In this document: positions 52,676-61,913 of the stretch, one piece after another
Layout: each line of letters starts with the position of its first letter
Numbering within the stretch: the first letter of the stretch is position 1
Notes under the pieces: model-generated
Told to the model about the DNA's origin: nothing
Seen by the model: the letters and a program-made list of their open reading frames with translations, nothing else
The model's database searches: none
Source: Synechococcus sp. UW179A
Lineage (GTDB): Bacteria > Cyanobacteriota > Cyanobacteriia > PCC-6307 > Cyanobiaceae
Assembly: GCF_900473965.1 (NCBI RefSeq)
Contig: NZ_UCNJ01000032.1
Location: 124,001-188,000 of the forward strand
DNA: 64,000 nt
Reading direction: 5' to 3'
Translations under genes and position numbers: made by a program

Positions 52676-52897
52676 ACTGAAGCCGATTCAAGACGCTTTA
52701 AGCCTCACAGCAGAAGCCTATGGATCCTTGACTCCCAGAAGCTGATCGTCGATCTGTCAAAAACCAGGGCAACGTTCGCTCACAGACATGACAAGGCAGC
52801 TGAAGCTCGATGGATTATTGACGTGTTTAAAGGAGGGCTGATGGCGTTCACGCCTGATGGTCAGGGACCTAATCACATCAAAATCAGCATGGTCTGA
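52676..52897 (+). other. Open frame without a start
   Basis: 74 codons. FKPHSRSLWILDSQKLIVDL, then DKAAEARWIIDVFKGGLMAF and TPDGQGPNHIKISMV. The second half is protein-like, but there is no ATG before MAF. Possibly a decayed gene or one with an unusual start. Confidence 0.3.
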
Positions 52898-53037
52898 TGC
52901 TCTGACCTCTGAATGATCAAACAATGCTCAGTGACCACTCACTCACGCTCTGGCCAGCTGTACGATGAGTCTGCTTAACCGCCTTTTAACCTTCTTAAGG
53001 CCTTTGAGCGATGAGTCACTGAATGCAGGTGAAATAG

Positions 53038-53184
53038 ATGAATCCGGACAAACAGCACCGCAAACTTGTCAGGCTCAAGATCAAAGCAGAGGAATGCCTC
53101 ACGAGGGAGCAGGCTCAAAAAATCATTCGCAAAGCTGACAAAGCTCACAGGAAGCTCTCAGAAGGCCACAACAACGCAGCCTGA
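53038..53184 (+). CDS. Small basic protein (48 aa)
   Basis: MNPDKQHRKLVRLKIKAEEC, then LTREQAQKIIRKADKAHRKL. Helical, Lys/Arg-rich, two helices like a nucleic-acid-binding hairpin. Good composition. Not recognised. Confidence 0.55.
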   Translation: MNPDKQHRKLVRLKIKAEECLTREQAQKIIRKADKAHRKLSEGHNNAA

Positions 53185-53322
53185 TGTGTTGGCCCCGTTG
53201 TGATTCCTTGGTAGCGAGCTCAGAGCAACACCACTCTCGAGGCATGCGAACCGGTAGAGATGCGGGTCGACAGAAGGCTTCATCATGGTGACGATCGGTG
53301 GAAATGCCACCATCACGGCCCA

Positions 53323-53559
53323 ATGGAAGACACCACACTGGCAATGGAGGAGCATTGGCCCGTTGAGGAGCAGCTCAAACTGGTCAATCAAGCCTGTGAT
53401 CAGATCGAACAGATTCTGGATGACCTTGTGCAAAACACGGCATGTTCCAATCATGCGATTCGCGATCTGCTGAACACACTGTCAGAACAATGGTCTGACA
53501 GCGAACAGACCATGGCCTGGGGAAAGCCAGTGAACAACCAGCAACTGGAGGCCTGTTGA
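53323..53559 (+). CDS. Hypothetical protein (78 aa)
   Basis: MEDTTLAMEEHWPVEEQLKL, then VNQACDQIEQILDDLVQNTA and RDLLNTLSEQWSDSEQTMAW. Acidic, helical, probably a coiled coil. Start at 53323 because the upstream part (His/Arg-rich) is not coding-like. Confidence 0.6.
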   Translation: MEDTTLAMEEHWPVEEQLKLVNQACDQIEQILDDLVQNTACSNHAIRDLLNTLSEQWSDSEQTMAWGKPVNNQQLEAC

Positions 53560-53907
53560 CTGAAGCCCAGAGCCTCACAAGTTCAAGATCCTGACTCAAT
53601 TCATCCGCCTTCCTGAAGCATGTGATGCAAGGGCCGGTAGTGAACCCATGCCAGGTTGTCAGTCCAATCGTCGACAGGCGCGATTGGTCGCCTAACTGCG
53701 ACTCCGGCGCTTCCATCCAGTTGCAGCGCCGGACTAGGCGAGACCAGACAGTTGCAGGTTCTACTGCGACAAGTGGCGGAAAACCGCCTTGGCAGGACAT
53801 CTGCAGGGCCGAAAAGGACTAATACCTAATCCTTGCAAGTGCGTGTCTTTACTCTTTCCATGGGCGACGAACCAGGGTTAGACCAGAGGAAGAACAAACG
53901 TACTTCA

Positions 53908-54231
53908 ATGCCGATTTATCCTCCCTTGGGACCGCCCACCTCAAACGTCATCGATGCGGCTTCAGCTTTCCTGTCGATCCGCCCTGGTCAGTTCATCATC
54001 GTCAGAGAACTGACACCTACCACTGAGAGAGTTGATATCGAAAGGAACTGGTGGTTAGGGCAAGTGATTTTCTGCAAGGGATGGGGGAAACATTCAAAGC
54101 TGAACTCGCTTTTTCAGGTGGCAGACGTTGAAGACGGCGCAATTCGCTGGGTTCATCCCACCCAGGTAACCCACGTCCTGCATGGACTGGACGGGATTGG
54201 ACAAGAAGGCTGGGATGGATTCGAGGATTAA
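53908..54231 (+). CDS. DUF3104-like protein (107 aa)
   Basis: LSIRPGQFIIVRELTPTTER, ERNWWLGQVIFCKGWGKHSK, LFQVADVEDGAIRWVHPTQV, THVLHGL. A clear match to the DUF3104 pattern seen at 41910 and closer to its core (WWLGQVI, SLFQVADVxxGxIRWV). AGAGGA lies upstream of ATG 53908; ATGs at 53860 and 53833 are alternatives. Ended by a terminator. Confidence 0.75.
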   Translation: MPIYPPLGPPTSNVIDAASAFLSIRPGQFIIVRELTPTTERVDIERNWWLGQVIFCKGWGKHSKLNSLFQVADVEDGAIRWVHPTQVTHVLHGLDGIGQEGWDGFED

Positions 54232-54263
54232 TCGATTCTCCACAAAAAGCTGTCAGAAAAAAA

Positions 54264-54282
54264 AGGAGGCCTTCCCGGCCTC
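54264..54282 (+). terminator. Hairpin terminator
   Basis: GGAGGCC-TTCCC-GGCCTCC, preceded by a run of A and 32 nt after the DUF3104 stop. The A run before the stem would act as a T run for minus-strand transcripts, so it may work in both directions; no gene is called downstream on the minus strand until 55310. Confidence 0.65.
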
Positions 54283-54663
54283 CGTCTACCTATCACCAAA
54301 GGAGAAGTGCTCGACGCCTCTCCTGTCTTCAGTATGTGTATCGCATAGAACATGTGCCTGAGATCACATACTCATTGCCGAAGGGCAGCTTTCTCTGGTA
54401 ATGAGCTCGCCAACTCGGCAATCGGTCTGGCCAAGACTTAAATTGTCGCTGCTTCACGATCGAGGCGTAAATCATCATGTTCAGTGGATGATTCACCGCC
54501 AGCTCTGTTAAACATTCCTGGATTGACTGGAATGGCAGCACAGTGAAAAAGGAGGTGAAAACGATCGAGCGAATCTGAGATGGTTGGGACCTAAAAAATT
54601 GGCAATCTGGGGGCATGCTCGTTTGCCGTGATGATGCCTAGCCAACCGACATAACAAACAACA
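54283..54663. other. Intergenic, no gene seen
   Basis: The minus-strand ORF 54329-54616 has poor composition. Nothing else. Confidence 0.35.
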
Positions 54664-55194
54664 AGAATAATTCTCGAGTCAAGTGGAACCCTGATCGAGA
54701 ATGACCACTTTGTGCATACATCAGGCGACCGTGGCGCTAGATGGGTAGTGAAGGGTCTTATCAATCTGAAGCCCGAATTAGCCTATCAACTTGGCCAATT
54801 AATTAGCCAAGAAATTAAGAATCACGGCTTGCAACCTAACACTATCTATAAACCTAAAACTGGAGGGTTGGTTTGCGTTCAATACACAGCACTGGCACTT
54901 GTCAGTCGCTGCATATTCACTGAAAATGCAGTCTACGAACAAGGGGAAACTATTAACTTCGAAATTAAGCGAGGTTACACCGAAATCCTCAAAAATCAAT
55001 CTGTTCTGATTATCGACGATATTATCAACACAGGCTTTTCAGTGCGCCTAACCTATTAATCCGTTATACAAGCAGAAGGACAACCTCTTGAGATTGCCAC
55101 CTACCTAAACCGCGAATATGTTGGTGCCGGTAAGTTGGGAGTGGAGAATTTTGTTTTCCTCTACAAAATTCAATGTCAGCCTGGCCTGAAATGA
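54664..55194 (+). pseudogene. Phosphoribosyltransferase (OPRT-like), broken
   Basis: One frame with TAA at 55057-55059. IILESSGTLIENDHFVHTSG and DRGARWVVKGLINLKPELAY match the N-terminus of orotate phosphoribosyltransferase-type enzymes, and VLIIDDIINTGFSVR is the PRPP-binding loop. After the stop: SVIQAEGQPLEIATYLNREY to the end. No ATG opens the frame (the codons are AGA ATA ATT). Start lost and stop gained: a recent pseudogene. Confidence 0.8.
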
Positions 55195-55309
55195 AGCGTT
55201 CGCCCTACAAGCCAGCCAAGCCAGTGACTATTCAGCACGCACAAGGGGCAGAATTCAACAGACAGCGGCAAAGCTTTTAAAGCTGAAAAGCCATAAGATC
55301 ATTGCGCTC

Positions 55310-55489
55310 CTAGAGATTCTTGGCTTGATCCACAAGGGTTGCTGAGAATTCCTGAAAAGCAACAGCTGCATCTGCAGGGCTTGAATTGTATTTTGATTCC
55401 CACTGGTCGACCAGGGCGCGCATGTCTTGCCACATATCGACCATGGCGAGTGGGTTAAATCCGGCGGGCTGAGATGAAGTATCGGGCAT
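55310..55489 (-). CDS. Small hypothetical protein (59 aa)
   Basis: MPDTSSQPAGFNPLAMVDMW, then QDMRALVDQWESKYNSSPAD and AAVAFQEFSATLVDQAKNL. Helical, acidic, compact. Good composition, no overlap with a better frame. Not recognised. Confidence 0.6.
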   Translation of the reverse strand: MPDTSSQPAGFNPLAMVDMWQDMRALVDQWESKYNSSPADAAVAFQEFSATLVDQAKNL

Positions 55490-55642
55490 GGATGAGGATG
55501 GACACCGGACAGCCTCCTTCTAATTGATCAGCAGCGAAACTGCTGAACAGCTATTCCCAGCAGCAACAATCAGCGATCTCAGATCAAATCAGCTCGACTG
55601 TCCCGCGAAGAGTCATGATCAAGACAACTTCTGCCCTGATTC

Positions 55643-55879
55643 ATGTCCAGAGCCACACAACTCTTCAAAAAGCTCGACAAGTTACTTAGCAAGCACGACA
55701 CCTTTGGAGACACCCCGGAAGCATTTGTAGATGAAGTGCTACGCAAGCTTGATGGTCCAATCAAGGCCATCCATGACAAGGACAAGCCAGATCACTGGGC
55801 TGCCATCTACGTGGAACGAGACCGGGCTCGCATCAAAACAGCCGTGCTCAACAAGGTGATGGACCGCAGCCCGCAATGA
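55643..55879 (+). CDS. Hypothetical protein (78 aa)
   Basis: MSRATQLFKKLDKLLSKHDT, FGDTPEAFVDEVLRKLDGPI, KAIHDKDKPDHWAAIYVERD. Charged helical protein. Converges with the next gene on the other strand. Not recognised. Confidence 0.65.
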   Translation: MSRATQLFKKLDKLLSKHDTFGDTPEAFVDEVLRKLDGPIKAIHDKDKPDHWAAIYVERDRARIKTAVLNKVMDRSPQ

Positions 55880-55901
55880 AACGCAGAAAGACAGTTCCTG
55901 A

Positions 55902-56147
55902 TCAAACTTCGGCTCTTCTGGCATCAATGATCCGGGCCAATTCCAGCATATATCCCGCAGTGCACCAGCGGCCATGGCTGCGAGCACGGTTCTCCCCGTC
56001 AGAGCGGATCTCTGCCGTTTCGGCCATCAGCAGGTCCAATTCACTCTGAGGGAGGTCATAGAGCTCCTGGAGTTCCACCTCACGACCCAGCAGATGACTG
56101 CGAAACCATTTACGCACCTGTTCCTGAAGTGGGATCTCTTGTGACAT
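55902..56147 (-). CDS. Hypothetical protein (81 aa)
   Basis: MSQEIPLQEQVRKWFRSHLL, GREVELQELYDLPQSELDLL, MAETAEIRSDGENRARSHGR. Soluble and helical; one Cys (RWCTAGYM). Not recognised. Confidence 0.65.
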   Translation of the reverse strand: MSQEIPLQEQVRKWFRSHLLGREVELQELYDLPQSELDLLMAETAEIRSDGENRARSHGRWCTAGYMLELARIIDARRAEV

Positions 56148-56268
56148 GCAACCGAAGCAGCAGAGACCATTCTGGCCACTGAACCAATGTTCAGGACTCA
56201 GCTAGCACGTTTCAAAAACTTGCTCATTGAGCTAAAGCTCGTTTGATTGATGCAGATACCAACAATGG

Positions 56269-56361
56269 ATGACACGCGTTCTGAAGGACAACTGGCTTTC
56301 ACTAGCCATTGCATCACTGTGTCTCAGTGGACTGCTATGGCTTGAGGTAATCGCCGGCTAG
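56269..56361 (+). CDS. Possible 30-aa membrane peptide
   Basis: MTRVLKDNWLSLAIASLCLS, then GLLWLEVIAG: positive N-terminus and one helix. Overlaps another short frame starting at 56265. Confidence 0.35.
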   Translation: MTRVLKDNWLSLAIASLCLSGLLWLEVIAG

Positions 56362-56424
56362 TACCTGGAGCACTTCCAATCACCGCTGACATAGGACAAA
56401 ATCGGCCATGACAGAAATGGCTGC

Positions 56425-56679
56425 ATGTTGCTTGCATTGCTTCTTTCAGGACCAGTCACACCTCCGATGCCACCCTTGGAAAGGCAAACGCCCGAGCAGG
56501 AGGAACAGCAAGGCCTGCAATTAGAGACCTTTCAGCTGAATATCGATCAGCGGGGATTCAATTGCTCAGCAGGGGTCTTGGGCACAGGGAACAAAGCACC
56601 TCACGCTTACAGCACGTCAAACAATACTTTCGAGAGCGAGCTACAAATTCACGCCGCTCGCTGCAAAACACGCTTCTAG
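56425..56679 (+). CDS. Secreted hypothetical protein (84 aa)
   Basis: Short signal-like start (MLLALLLSGPVTPPMP), then Glu/Gln-rich PLERQTPEQEEQQGLQLETF and NIDQRGFNCSAGVLGTGNKA with two Cys in the mature part. Not recognised. Confidence 0.55.
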   Translation: MLLALLLSGPVTPPMPPLERQTPEQEEQQGLQLETFQLNIDQRGFNCSAGVLGTGNKAPHAYSTSNNTFESELQIHAARCKTRF

Positions 56680-56749
56680 AACATATCAGCTCAGAATGAT
56701 GGCAAATCAGCAAAAGCAATCGACATGATGCAGTTCTATCGTTTTAACT

Positions 56750-56968
56750 TCAGAGTGGCTCATCCGGACCTGGCAGAGGCCTCCTACTCTTGCCTTTAGG
56801 CAACAATGATTTCAAAGAACCAATCATGTCATTGGTTCGAGAAACATAGACAAAACTCGCCATGAAAAAAACTGTTGCAATGACAAAAACAGTTGAAGTC
56901 AGTGCATCCAGCTCAAGATTTCCAAGCAACAAACCAACCATGTTCCACATCCGGAAATGACTCAACAT
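56750..56968 (-). CDS. Small membrane protein (72 aa)
   Basis: MLSHFRMWNMVGLLLGNLEL, then helix LTSTVFVIATVFFMASFVYV and a basic tail (LLPKGKSRRPLPGPDEPL). ATG at 56950 is an alternative start. Not recognised. Confidence 0.6.
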   Translation of the reverse strand: MLSHFRMWNMVGLLLGNLELDALTSTVFVIATVFFMASFVYVSRTNDMIGSLKSLLPKGKSRRPLPGPDEPL

Positions 56969-57317
56969 TGCGATGAATTAACAGTACCCCCGGCCACTCC
57001 GCAGAGGCAATGCCAAGACACAAGACAGATCGCTGCGTGAAAGCGGAAACAAAAAGGATCATTTAAGTGCTTCAAGACATACAAATGACGCTGAAGAGTT
57101 ATAAACTGTTCTAAAGCGAATCCGAGCAGCTCGCTTGCAAGACTCGAAATGCTGTCCAACGAGTCGATCAGCGTACAGGGCTGCTCGACTCACCCGTAAC
57201 TCACGGCAGAGCCTCGCTCAACCAGCCTGCCTGCAGGAGAAGCGGATTTCCTTCGATTGTTGGCAGTTACGGTGGGTCTGACTTAAAACACGTCTCAAAC
57301 AACAGCCAAGGCTCTCT

Positions 57318-57548
57318 ATGCGTCCATCACTCCTAATCCTGCTGACTCTTCTCGTGACACCGGGTACTGCTCTAGCCCAGAAAAAAATCCCCAAAGCTCA
57401 GGGACACAATCAATGCCCCTTGGGTTACGTCAACACGCTTGGTACAACATGTGTTTCGCCGATCTATTATGAGGTTGCACCCACGAATGGAGAAGCCTGC
57501 AAGTCAGGGTGGATGAATATCGGCGCCGGCTATTGCAGGAAAAAGTGA
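57318..57548 (+). CDS. Secreted four-cysteine small protein, copy 2
   Basis: 76 residues. Signal MRPSLLILLTLLVTPGTALA-Q, then QCPLGYVNTLG, TCVSPIYYEVAP, GEACKSGWMNIG, GYCRKK. Nearly identical in its mature part to 28184-28435 (50 of 56 by eye), with a different signal peptide and no C-terminal extension. Strong constraint on the exported part. Possibly a structural cell-surface peptide or a toxin-like peptide; unknown. Confidence 0.8.
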   Translation: MRPSLLILLTLLVTPGTALAQKKIPKAQGHNQCPLGYVNTLGTTCVSPIYYEVAPTNGEACKSGWMNIGAGYCRKK

Positions 57549-57636
57549 AATCTGATCACTCATCGATCGGATTCTCAAGCCTTTGGCACAAGCAGAAGAA
57601 GATTGCTATGGGTCGACTAGAATCAATTGAGCATCA

Positions 57637-57885
57637 ATGAGACGTTTCATCAAGACCACAATATTGGCGGTGGCAGCCTTGATTGGCATGACAGCCATGA
57701 TCGCTCATGCTCAACCTCGGACAATCTCTGAATGCTCGCAGAAACTAACAGCAAGGGGATTTAATATTATCGATAAGGAGAATGATGACGGCCTATACGA
57801 ATTCGAAGCAATCAAAAATAATCAGCAATGGGACATAAAAATGGATTATAAGTGCAATGTATTGCTAGAGCGGCTCGACGATTAG
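57637..57885 (+). CDS. Secreted PepSY-like small protein (82 aa)
   Basis: Signal MRRFIKTTILAVAALIGMTA (cleavage near AHAQ), then ISECSQKLTARGFNIIDKEN and GLYEFEAIKNNQQWDIKMDY, a helix-strand-strand unit like the PepSY or PepSY-like periplasmic fold. Two Cys (SECSQK, YKCNVL). Lies 88 nt after the four-cysteine gene. Confidence 0.6.
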   Translation: MRRFIKTTILAVAALIGMTAMIAHAQPRTISECSQKLTARGFNIIDKENDDGLYEFEAIKNNQQWDIKMDYKCNVLLERLDD

Positions 57886-57952
57886 ACGATTAGTTGACTC
57901 TCAGAGTAGCAGACAAAACCCCAAGCCGAGAACAAATCAAAATCTTTAGCTT

Positions 57953-58336
57953 TTACGTCAAACCCAAAGAGTGAAATAAACCTTTGCTAACAAATACAAG
58001 CATGCATATGGAAGTAAATGCAACAAGATTGATGGCTGCGATATCGAAAACAACCGGACTTCGCTCAGCCTGATCAGAGCCACTTGCAGAGAACGCTTGA
58101 TTAATATCGTCCCAATAGGCAAGCACGAACCCCTTTTTGGCAGTAAGACTTCCGGAACCAGTCAAAATTTGGCTTTTACTCTGGCTGCCAATCTGCTGAC
58201 GGTCGATCTTCTCAGCTTCGCGCCTAAAAGCATTTTGGAACCAGTTGACATGACTAAAAAATCCAACCGTGAACCAGAAAATAAGCGAAACACCAATCAA
58301 AGCACTCAGCATCACCATGGCTGACGGACCTTTCAC
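57953..58336 (-). CDS. Membrane protein, two helices (127 aa)
   Basis: N-terminal helix MVMLSALIGVSLIFWFTVGF, a polar loop of about 70 residues (REAEKIDRQQIGSQSKSQIL) and a C-terminal helix (AINLVAFTSICMLVFVSKGL). Not recognised. Confidence 0.65.
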   Translation of the reverse strand: MKGPSAMVMLSALIGVSLIFWFTVGFFSHVNWFQNAFRREAEKIDRQQIGSQSKSQILTGSGSLTAKKGFVLAYWDDINQAFSASGSDQAERSPVVFDIAAINLVAFTSICMLVFVSKGLFHSLGLT

Positions 58337-58474
58337 CTTAACTAATTAGACATCATCTCCTTAATGCCTGCCAAGCAAGTATCATTTCAACCGAAAGCGA
58401 AAATCATTTGACGTCACTGGCGACTGGGTGAAAATTATTAACGGCCGCTTGTATCAAGCATCAGCTTTAGTCAA

Positions 58475-58759
58475 TCAGGATTTCCCTGATGGCAACTGTG
58501 CGCGGTAATCGTCGGCAACGACATCCAGAAGCCCTAAGACGTAACGGTCACTCGCTCCGATGTCACTTTGAAGCGTTTGAAGAATCGTGCGAATATCTTC
58601 AATCGCAACATTGATTTGATTATCAAGCTGTGGCTGGCTGGGCTGCCATTCCTCAGTGAAGGACGTTGAGGAGGCAATTTTCAGGTTGATCGAATCCTGG
58701 GGCTTCGGAGGCATGGATCCTCGCCGTGGAGCCTGAGAATTCCGTGCTTGGTACGCCAT
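58475..58759 (-). CDS. Hypothetical protein (94 aa)
   Basis: Basic, Pro/Gln-rich start (MAYQARNSQAPRRGSMPPKP), then INVAIEDIRTILQTLQSDIG and DRYVLGLLDVVADDYRAQLP. Disordered N-terminus, helical C-terminal half. Not recognised. Confidence 0.6.
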   Translation of the reverse strand: MAYQARNSQAPRRGSMPPKPQDSINLKIASSTSFTEEWQPSQPQLDNQINVAIEDIRTILQTLQSDIGASDRYVLGLLDVVADDYRAQLPSGKS

Positions 58760-58922
58760 GTGGATCTCTTTTTTTCAAGCTTTTCATCGCAATGCCAAGA
58801 AGACTGTCAAATAGCCAACCAACGAAGCATTCAAAGACGACGCAGCAACGCGAAAGGATCAGCAGGGCCATAACAGGGACAAGCCCTACCAGAGCTGCGA
58901 GCTAAATGGAAGACTCTTCTGA

Positions 58923-59285
58923 TTAAGAGCCGCGCTTGCGCCCCAAAACTTTTCTCGTGACAACACCATCTTCTTTCTGATAAAGAACAAGGCGGTTATC
59001 TTCCAATGTATTCAAGCTCAGGATGCCTTTGGAACGATATTGACGATTAAAAGGAACCACCCATGAGGTACCCATAGCCATGACATAGATCAATTCTTGT
59101 TGATCAGCGCTAATGCAAAAGCGCACTTTCGCATCTTTATACACACCAACATCACTGACATATGGAGCCTTAAAATAGTCGCAACCTTGAGCACGTTGAA
59201 ATTCGTCTTTGATATTGGCTAATGCAAAGCTGTTGAAACTGAGACCGAGCAACGCCAAAACCCCAATCCCAGGGATGCACTTCAT
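58923..59285 (-). CDS. Secreted hypothetical protein (120 aa)
   Basis: Signal MKCIPGIGVLALLGLSFNSF (cleavage near ALAN), then RAQGCDYFKAPYVSDVGVYK, VRFCISADQQELIYVMAMGT and SWVVPFNRQYRSKGILSLNT. Two Cys in the mature part, beta-rich. ATG 59285 preferred over 59291. Not recognised. Confidence 0.7.
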   Translation of the reverse strand: MKCIPGIGVLALLGLSFNSFALANIKDEFQRAQGCDYFKAPYVSDVGVYKDAKVRFCISADQQELIYVMAMGTSWVVPFNRQYRSKGILSLNTLEDNRLVLYQKEDGVVTRKVLGRKRGS

Positions 59286-59411
59286 AATCAATCACTCATA
59301 CCTTGAACAACAGCAGCAGCATGGCGCCTCACAGCTTCGATGCAAGCGGTACCCAGCCACATACACCCGAAATGATCACCCTAAACAGCGCAACGCAGCA
59401 GAGGCCAGCTA

Positions 59412-59687
59412 GTGCAATCGCTACTTGAGCTTGATCTGATCAATACATCCTGTTCTGAGCATGGCAGTAATTTTTCGCCATCACAGAGACAAGCCTTGTC
59501 AAAACGCCACTGCGGAGAATCTGAAGATGCAAAGCTTCGGTTCACTGATCCAGTGTTTTTGCAACATGCTGAGGCCAGAGTTGGGCCATGGTGGGAGGCA
59601 CGCATTCGCATGCTAATGAAGCAGGATTGCACTGAAGAAGCCGGTGCCCTGTTCAGAGAATTTGAGACTCCTGAGAAGGGTTTCTAA
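59412..59687 (+). CDS. Hypothetical protein (91 aa)
   Basis: MQSLLELDLINTSCSEHGSN, ALSKRHCGESEDAKLRFTDP, VFLQHAEARVGPWWEARIRM, KQDCTEEAGALFREFETPEK. Soluble with three Cys. Not recognised. Confidence 0.55.
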   Translation: MQSLLELDLINTSCSEHGSNFSPSQRQALSKRHCGESEDAKLRFTDPVFLQHAEARVGPWWEARIRMLMKQDCTEEAGALFREFETPEKGF

Positions 59688-60104
59688 TCTCTGCTGCTAA
59701 GCCCTTGCTGAAACACGCAGCAAGATCCGGGGGTATTAACAACTGGAACAAACAGAACGCAACGGCTTGCCCTGATGAAAAGTCAACTTGATGATGCCTC
59801 CATTAGAAAAGGTGCTTGATGAGCAAATACCTCATTTGAGCTTTTGGGAAATTGATTTTTAAATAAAAAAAGACCAGTCTTTCTGATGATTGGATCATGT
59901 GGTGAGCCTTTGAGAAAGCGGGTAATACAAGTATTAGCTGAACCTTATTTTTTTCATTTCGCCTGCAATATGCGTCTCGCGCACTAGTAAAGCCAATATT
60001 CTCAAAATGCTTTAAGTTTCACGCCCAATTAACAATACAAACCGATAACGCCATCACTCAAGCCTCGACCTAAAGGTACTAGACTTTCTCATGCTTTAAA
60101 CACA
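59688..60104. other. Intergenic with small palindrome
   Basis: No gene. AAAGACCAGTCTTT near 59868 is a short palindrome in an AT-rich setting. Confidence 0.4.
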
Positions 60105-60332
60105 ATGATGCCAGACGAAACAAAAGATGCAAGACCTATTTCTGAAGAACACAAACCAAATAGGGCTCTAACCTACACAGAAATGATGAATGAAGGAAGG
60201 CAGAACATCTCAGCTAGCAATCATCCGCAGGGAGAAAATCTGCAAAAACGAGTGGAGGAGCTTGAGAGAAAAGTGGAGCACCTTCAGAAAATTATCCAAC
60301 GCCAGCTTCGCCTCGATCGAATGGTTAAATAG
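60105..60332 (+). CDS. Small coiled-coil protein (75 aa)
   Basis: MMPDETKDARPISEEHKPNR, LTYTEMMNEGRQNISASNHP, then LQKRVEELERKVEHLQKIIQ, a clear heptad-repeat coiled coil, and a basic end. Probably a dimer or trimer. Not recognised. Confidence 0.6.
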   Translation: MMPDETKDARPISEEHKPNRALTYTEMMNEGRQNISASNHPQGENLQKRVEELERKVEHLQKIIQRQLRLDRMVK

Positions 60333-60454
60333 TCAAGTAGCAACGTCAATGATCTACGAGACAGCTAACATCTTAAGAACACGTTATTATAATCAAGGAT
60401 TAAAAACCGTATCTAGACAGAGAATAAAAGCAACTCTAAAAGTAGTTAGAGCAA

Positions 60455-61051
60455 CTACGACTTTGCAGAGCGCATATCCAAACTCAAGCAATCAAGGCTG
60501 TCGTAGGTTTCAACACCAGTGACCGGATTAACTCCAGCGGCTCTGGAGCACATCGCCTCACGTTGAGGATCATCGATAATCGCTCCCGAGAAGTCAGCTC
60601 CATCAATGGTCGTTGCCATAAAGAAACTCTTGGTCAGCACAGAATCTCTAAAATTCACATTAGTGAGATTGGCCTCTTCGAAGTGAGTTGCATAAGCAAT
60701 ACTTCCTTCTAGATTTGCTCCCTCAAGATCTGCACGCTTCAGAGTCGCAACACTAAACAATGCACCTCTCAGATCAAGTCCAGACAGGTCATAGTTAGAC
60801 AAATCGTATTTAACAAATTCCTTGGTAATTGGCTTTCCATCCTCATCTCGTTCGTAAAAAGGATATTTTTCTTTAAAGGCCTCTGTTGCCTGATCACTTC
60901 CCTGAAGACTTCGGTCAAGACCGATATCTGGAAGACCACCACCACTTGGGTAAATCGCCAATGCTTTTGATGGCAGCATCAGCAATGCGCAGAATAAAAT
61001 CGCAAGGAATGGTCGAAATAACTGCCTGCCAAAACGATTAAGCGATTTCAT
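60455..61051 (-). CDS. Exported pentapeptide-repeat protein
   Basis: 198 residues. Signal peptide (LFRPFLAILFCALLMLPSKALA), then about 60 residues, then A(D/N)LxX repeats: YDLSNYDLSGLDLRGALF, ADLEGANLEGS, EEANLTNVNFRDS, GADFSGAI. These stack into a right-handed beta helix. Two Cys near the end. Cyanobacteria have many such lumenal or periplasmic proteins; partner unknown. Confidence 0.85.
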   Translation of the reverse strand: MKSLNRFGRQLFRPFLAILFCALLMLPSKALAIYPSGGGLPDIGLDRSLQGSDQATEAFKEKYPFYERDEDGKPITKEFVKYDLSNYDLSGLDLRGALFSVATLKRADLEGANLEGSIAYATHFEEANLTNVNFRDSVLTKSFFMATTIDGADFSGAIIDDPQREAMCSRAAGVNPVTGVETYDSLDCLSLDMRSAKS

Positions 61052-61211
61052 CAAGCACTCCTTTTATTCAAAAACCTACGGCAAGCAAGTGCAGCACTCT
61101 GACAACATGACCCACCCAGGCGAAACAAATCGAGCAGTGGCAAGAGCTAAATCTCACTGCCTTGAATCTCATTGATTGCCCGAGCAGGTCCAAGATGAAT
61201 AATCAAATTCC

Positions 61212-61409
61212 ATGCGCGAAGTATGGTTATACAAGAGTTCTCTACCAACATTGGAAGATCAAACTCAAGCACTTCTTGCAGAACTTATTCGACAAGCACT
61301 AATCAGAATTCACAGCGGCGAAGCAGGTGCGGACTCAGCACTTTATAGGGCTATCTACACTCTTCAAGAGCAAAATATAATCGAAAATATTGCTGCCACT
61401 CTTCAATAA
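61212..61409 (+). CDS. Small hypothetical protein (65 aa)
   Basis: MREVWLYKSSLPTLEDQTQA, LLAELIRQALIRIHSGEAGA, DSALYRAIYTLQEQNIIENI. Helical and soluble. Not recognised. Confidence 0.55.
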   Translation: MREVWLYKSSLPTLEDQTQALLAELIRQALIRIHSGEAGADSALYRAIYTLQEQNIIENIAATLQ

Positions 61410-61613
61410 AGCTTTAACGGCATAGCGACAAACGAAAGCACACCAACAAACAAACTTGCAACGAAAGCTGCCGCATACCTAACCACCAAGCGACAGAATC
61501 ACCCCATCAAATAAATGTAACCTGAAACCAAATACATAGAAAACCAAATCAATGCCGAAAAATAAACTGCGGCAAAGACAACTTCTTCAATAAATTCAAA
61601 TGAATCCATTTGG

Positions 61614-61913
61614 TCAGTAAAGCGTTGCTCTACGGATAAACTGCATCGCTGCGAGCGCTCCCAAAAAGAACACTGTTGGAATGCCTAATGCATTCACGGC
61701 CAAAGTCCTGACTGTAAAGACAGGGTAGCCTCCATCTTTTCTCTTGAAAGGAGCCAAAGGGCTATCGATCCATTCTTTACGATTCTGAATCGATGGCACT
61801 CCAAAGAACTGCTTCCCCCAAACAATAATTTCCCATCGAGTCAGCCAGAATGCCGTGCTGACAACTGAGAAAGCTATTGGAGAGGCCACCAAAAGGATCT
61901 TGTAATTGAACAC
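61614..61913 (-). CDS. Membrane protein, two helices (99 aa)
   Basis: Helix [20 protein letters not shown], a polar loop with [20 protein letters not shown], then [20 protein letters not shown]. Not recognised. Confidence 0.65.
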   Translation of the reverse strand: MFNYKILLVASPIAFSVVSTAFWLTRWEIIVWGKQFFGVPSIQNRKEWIDSPLAPFKRKDGGYPVFTVRTLAVNALGIPTVFFLGALAAMQFIRRATLY

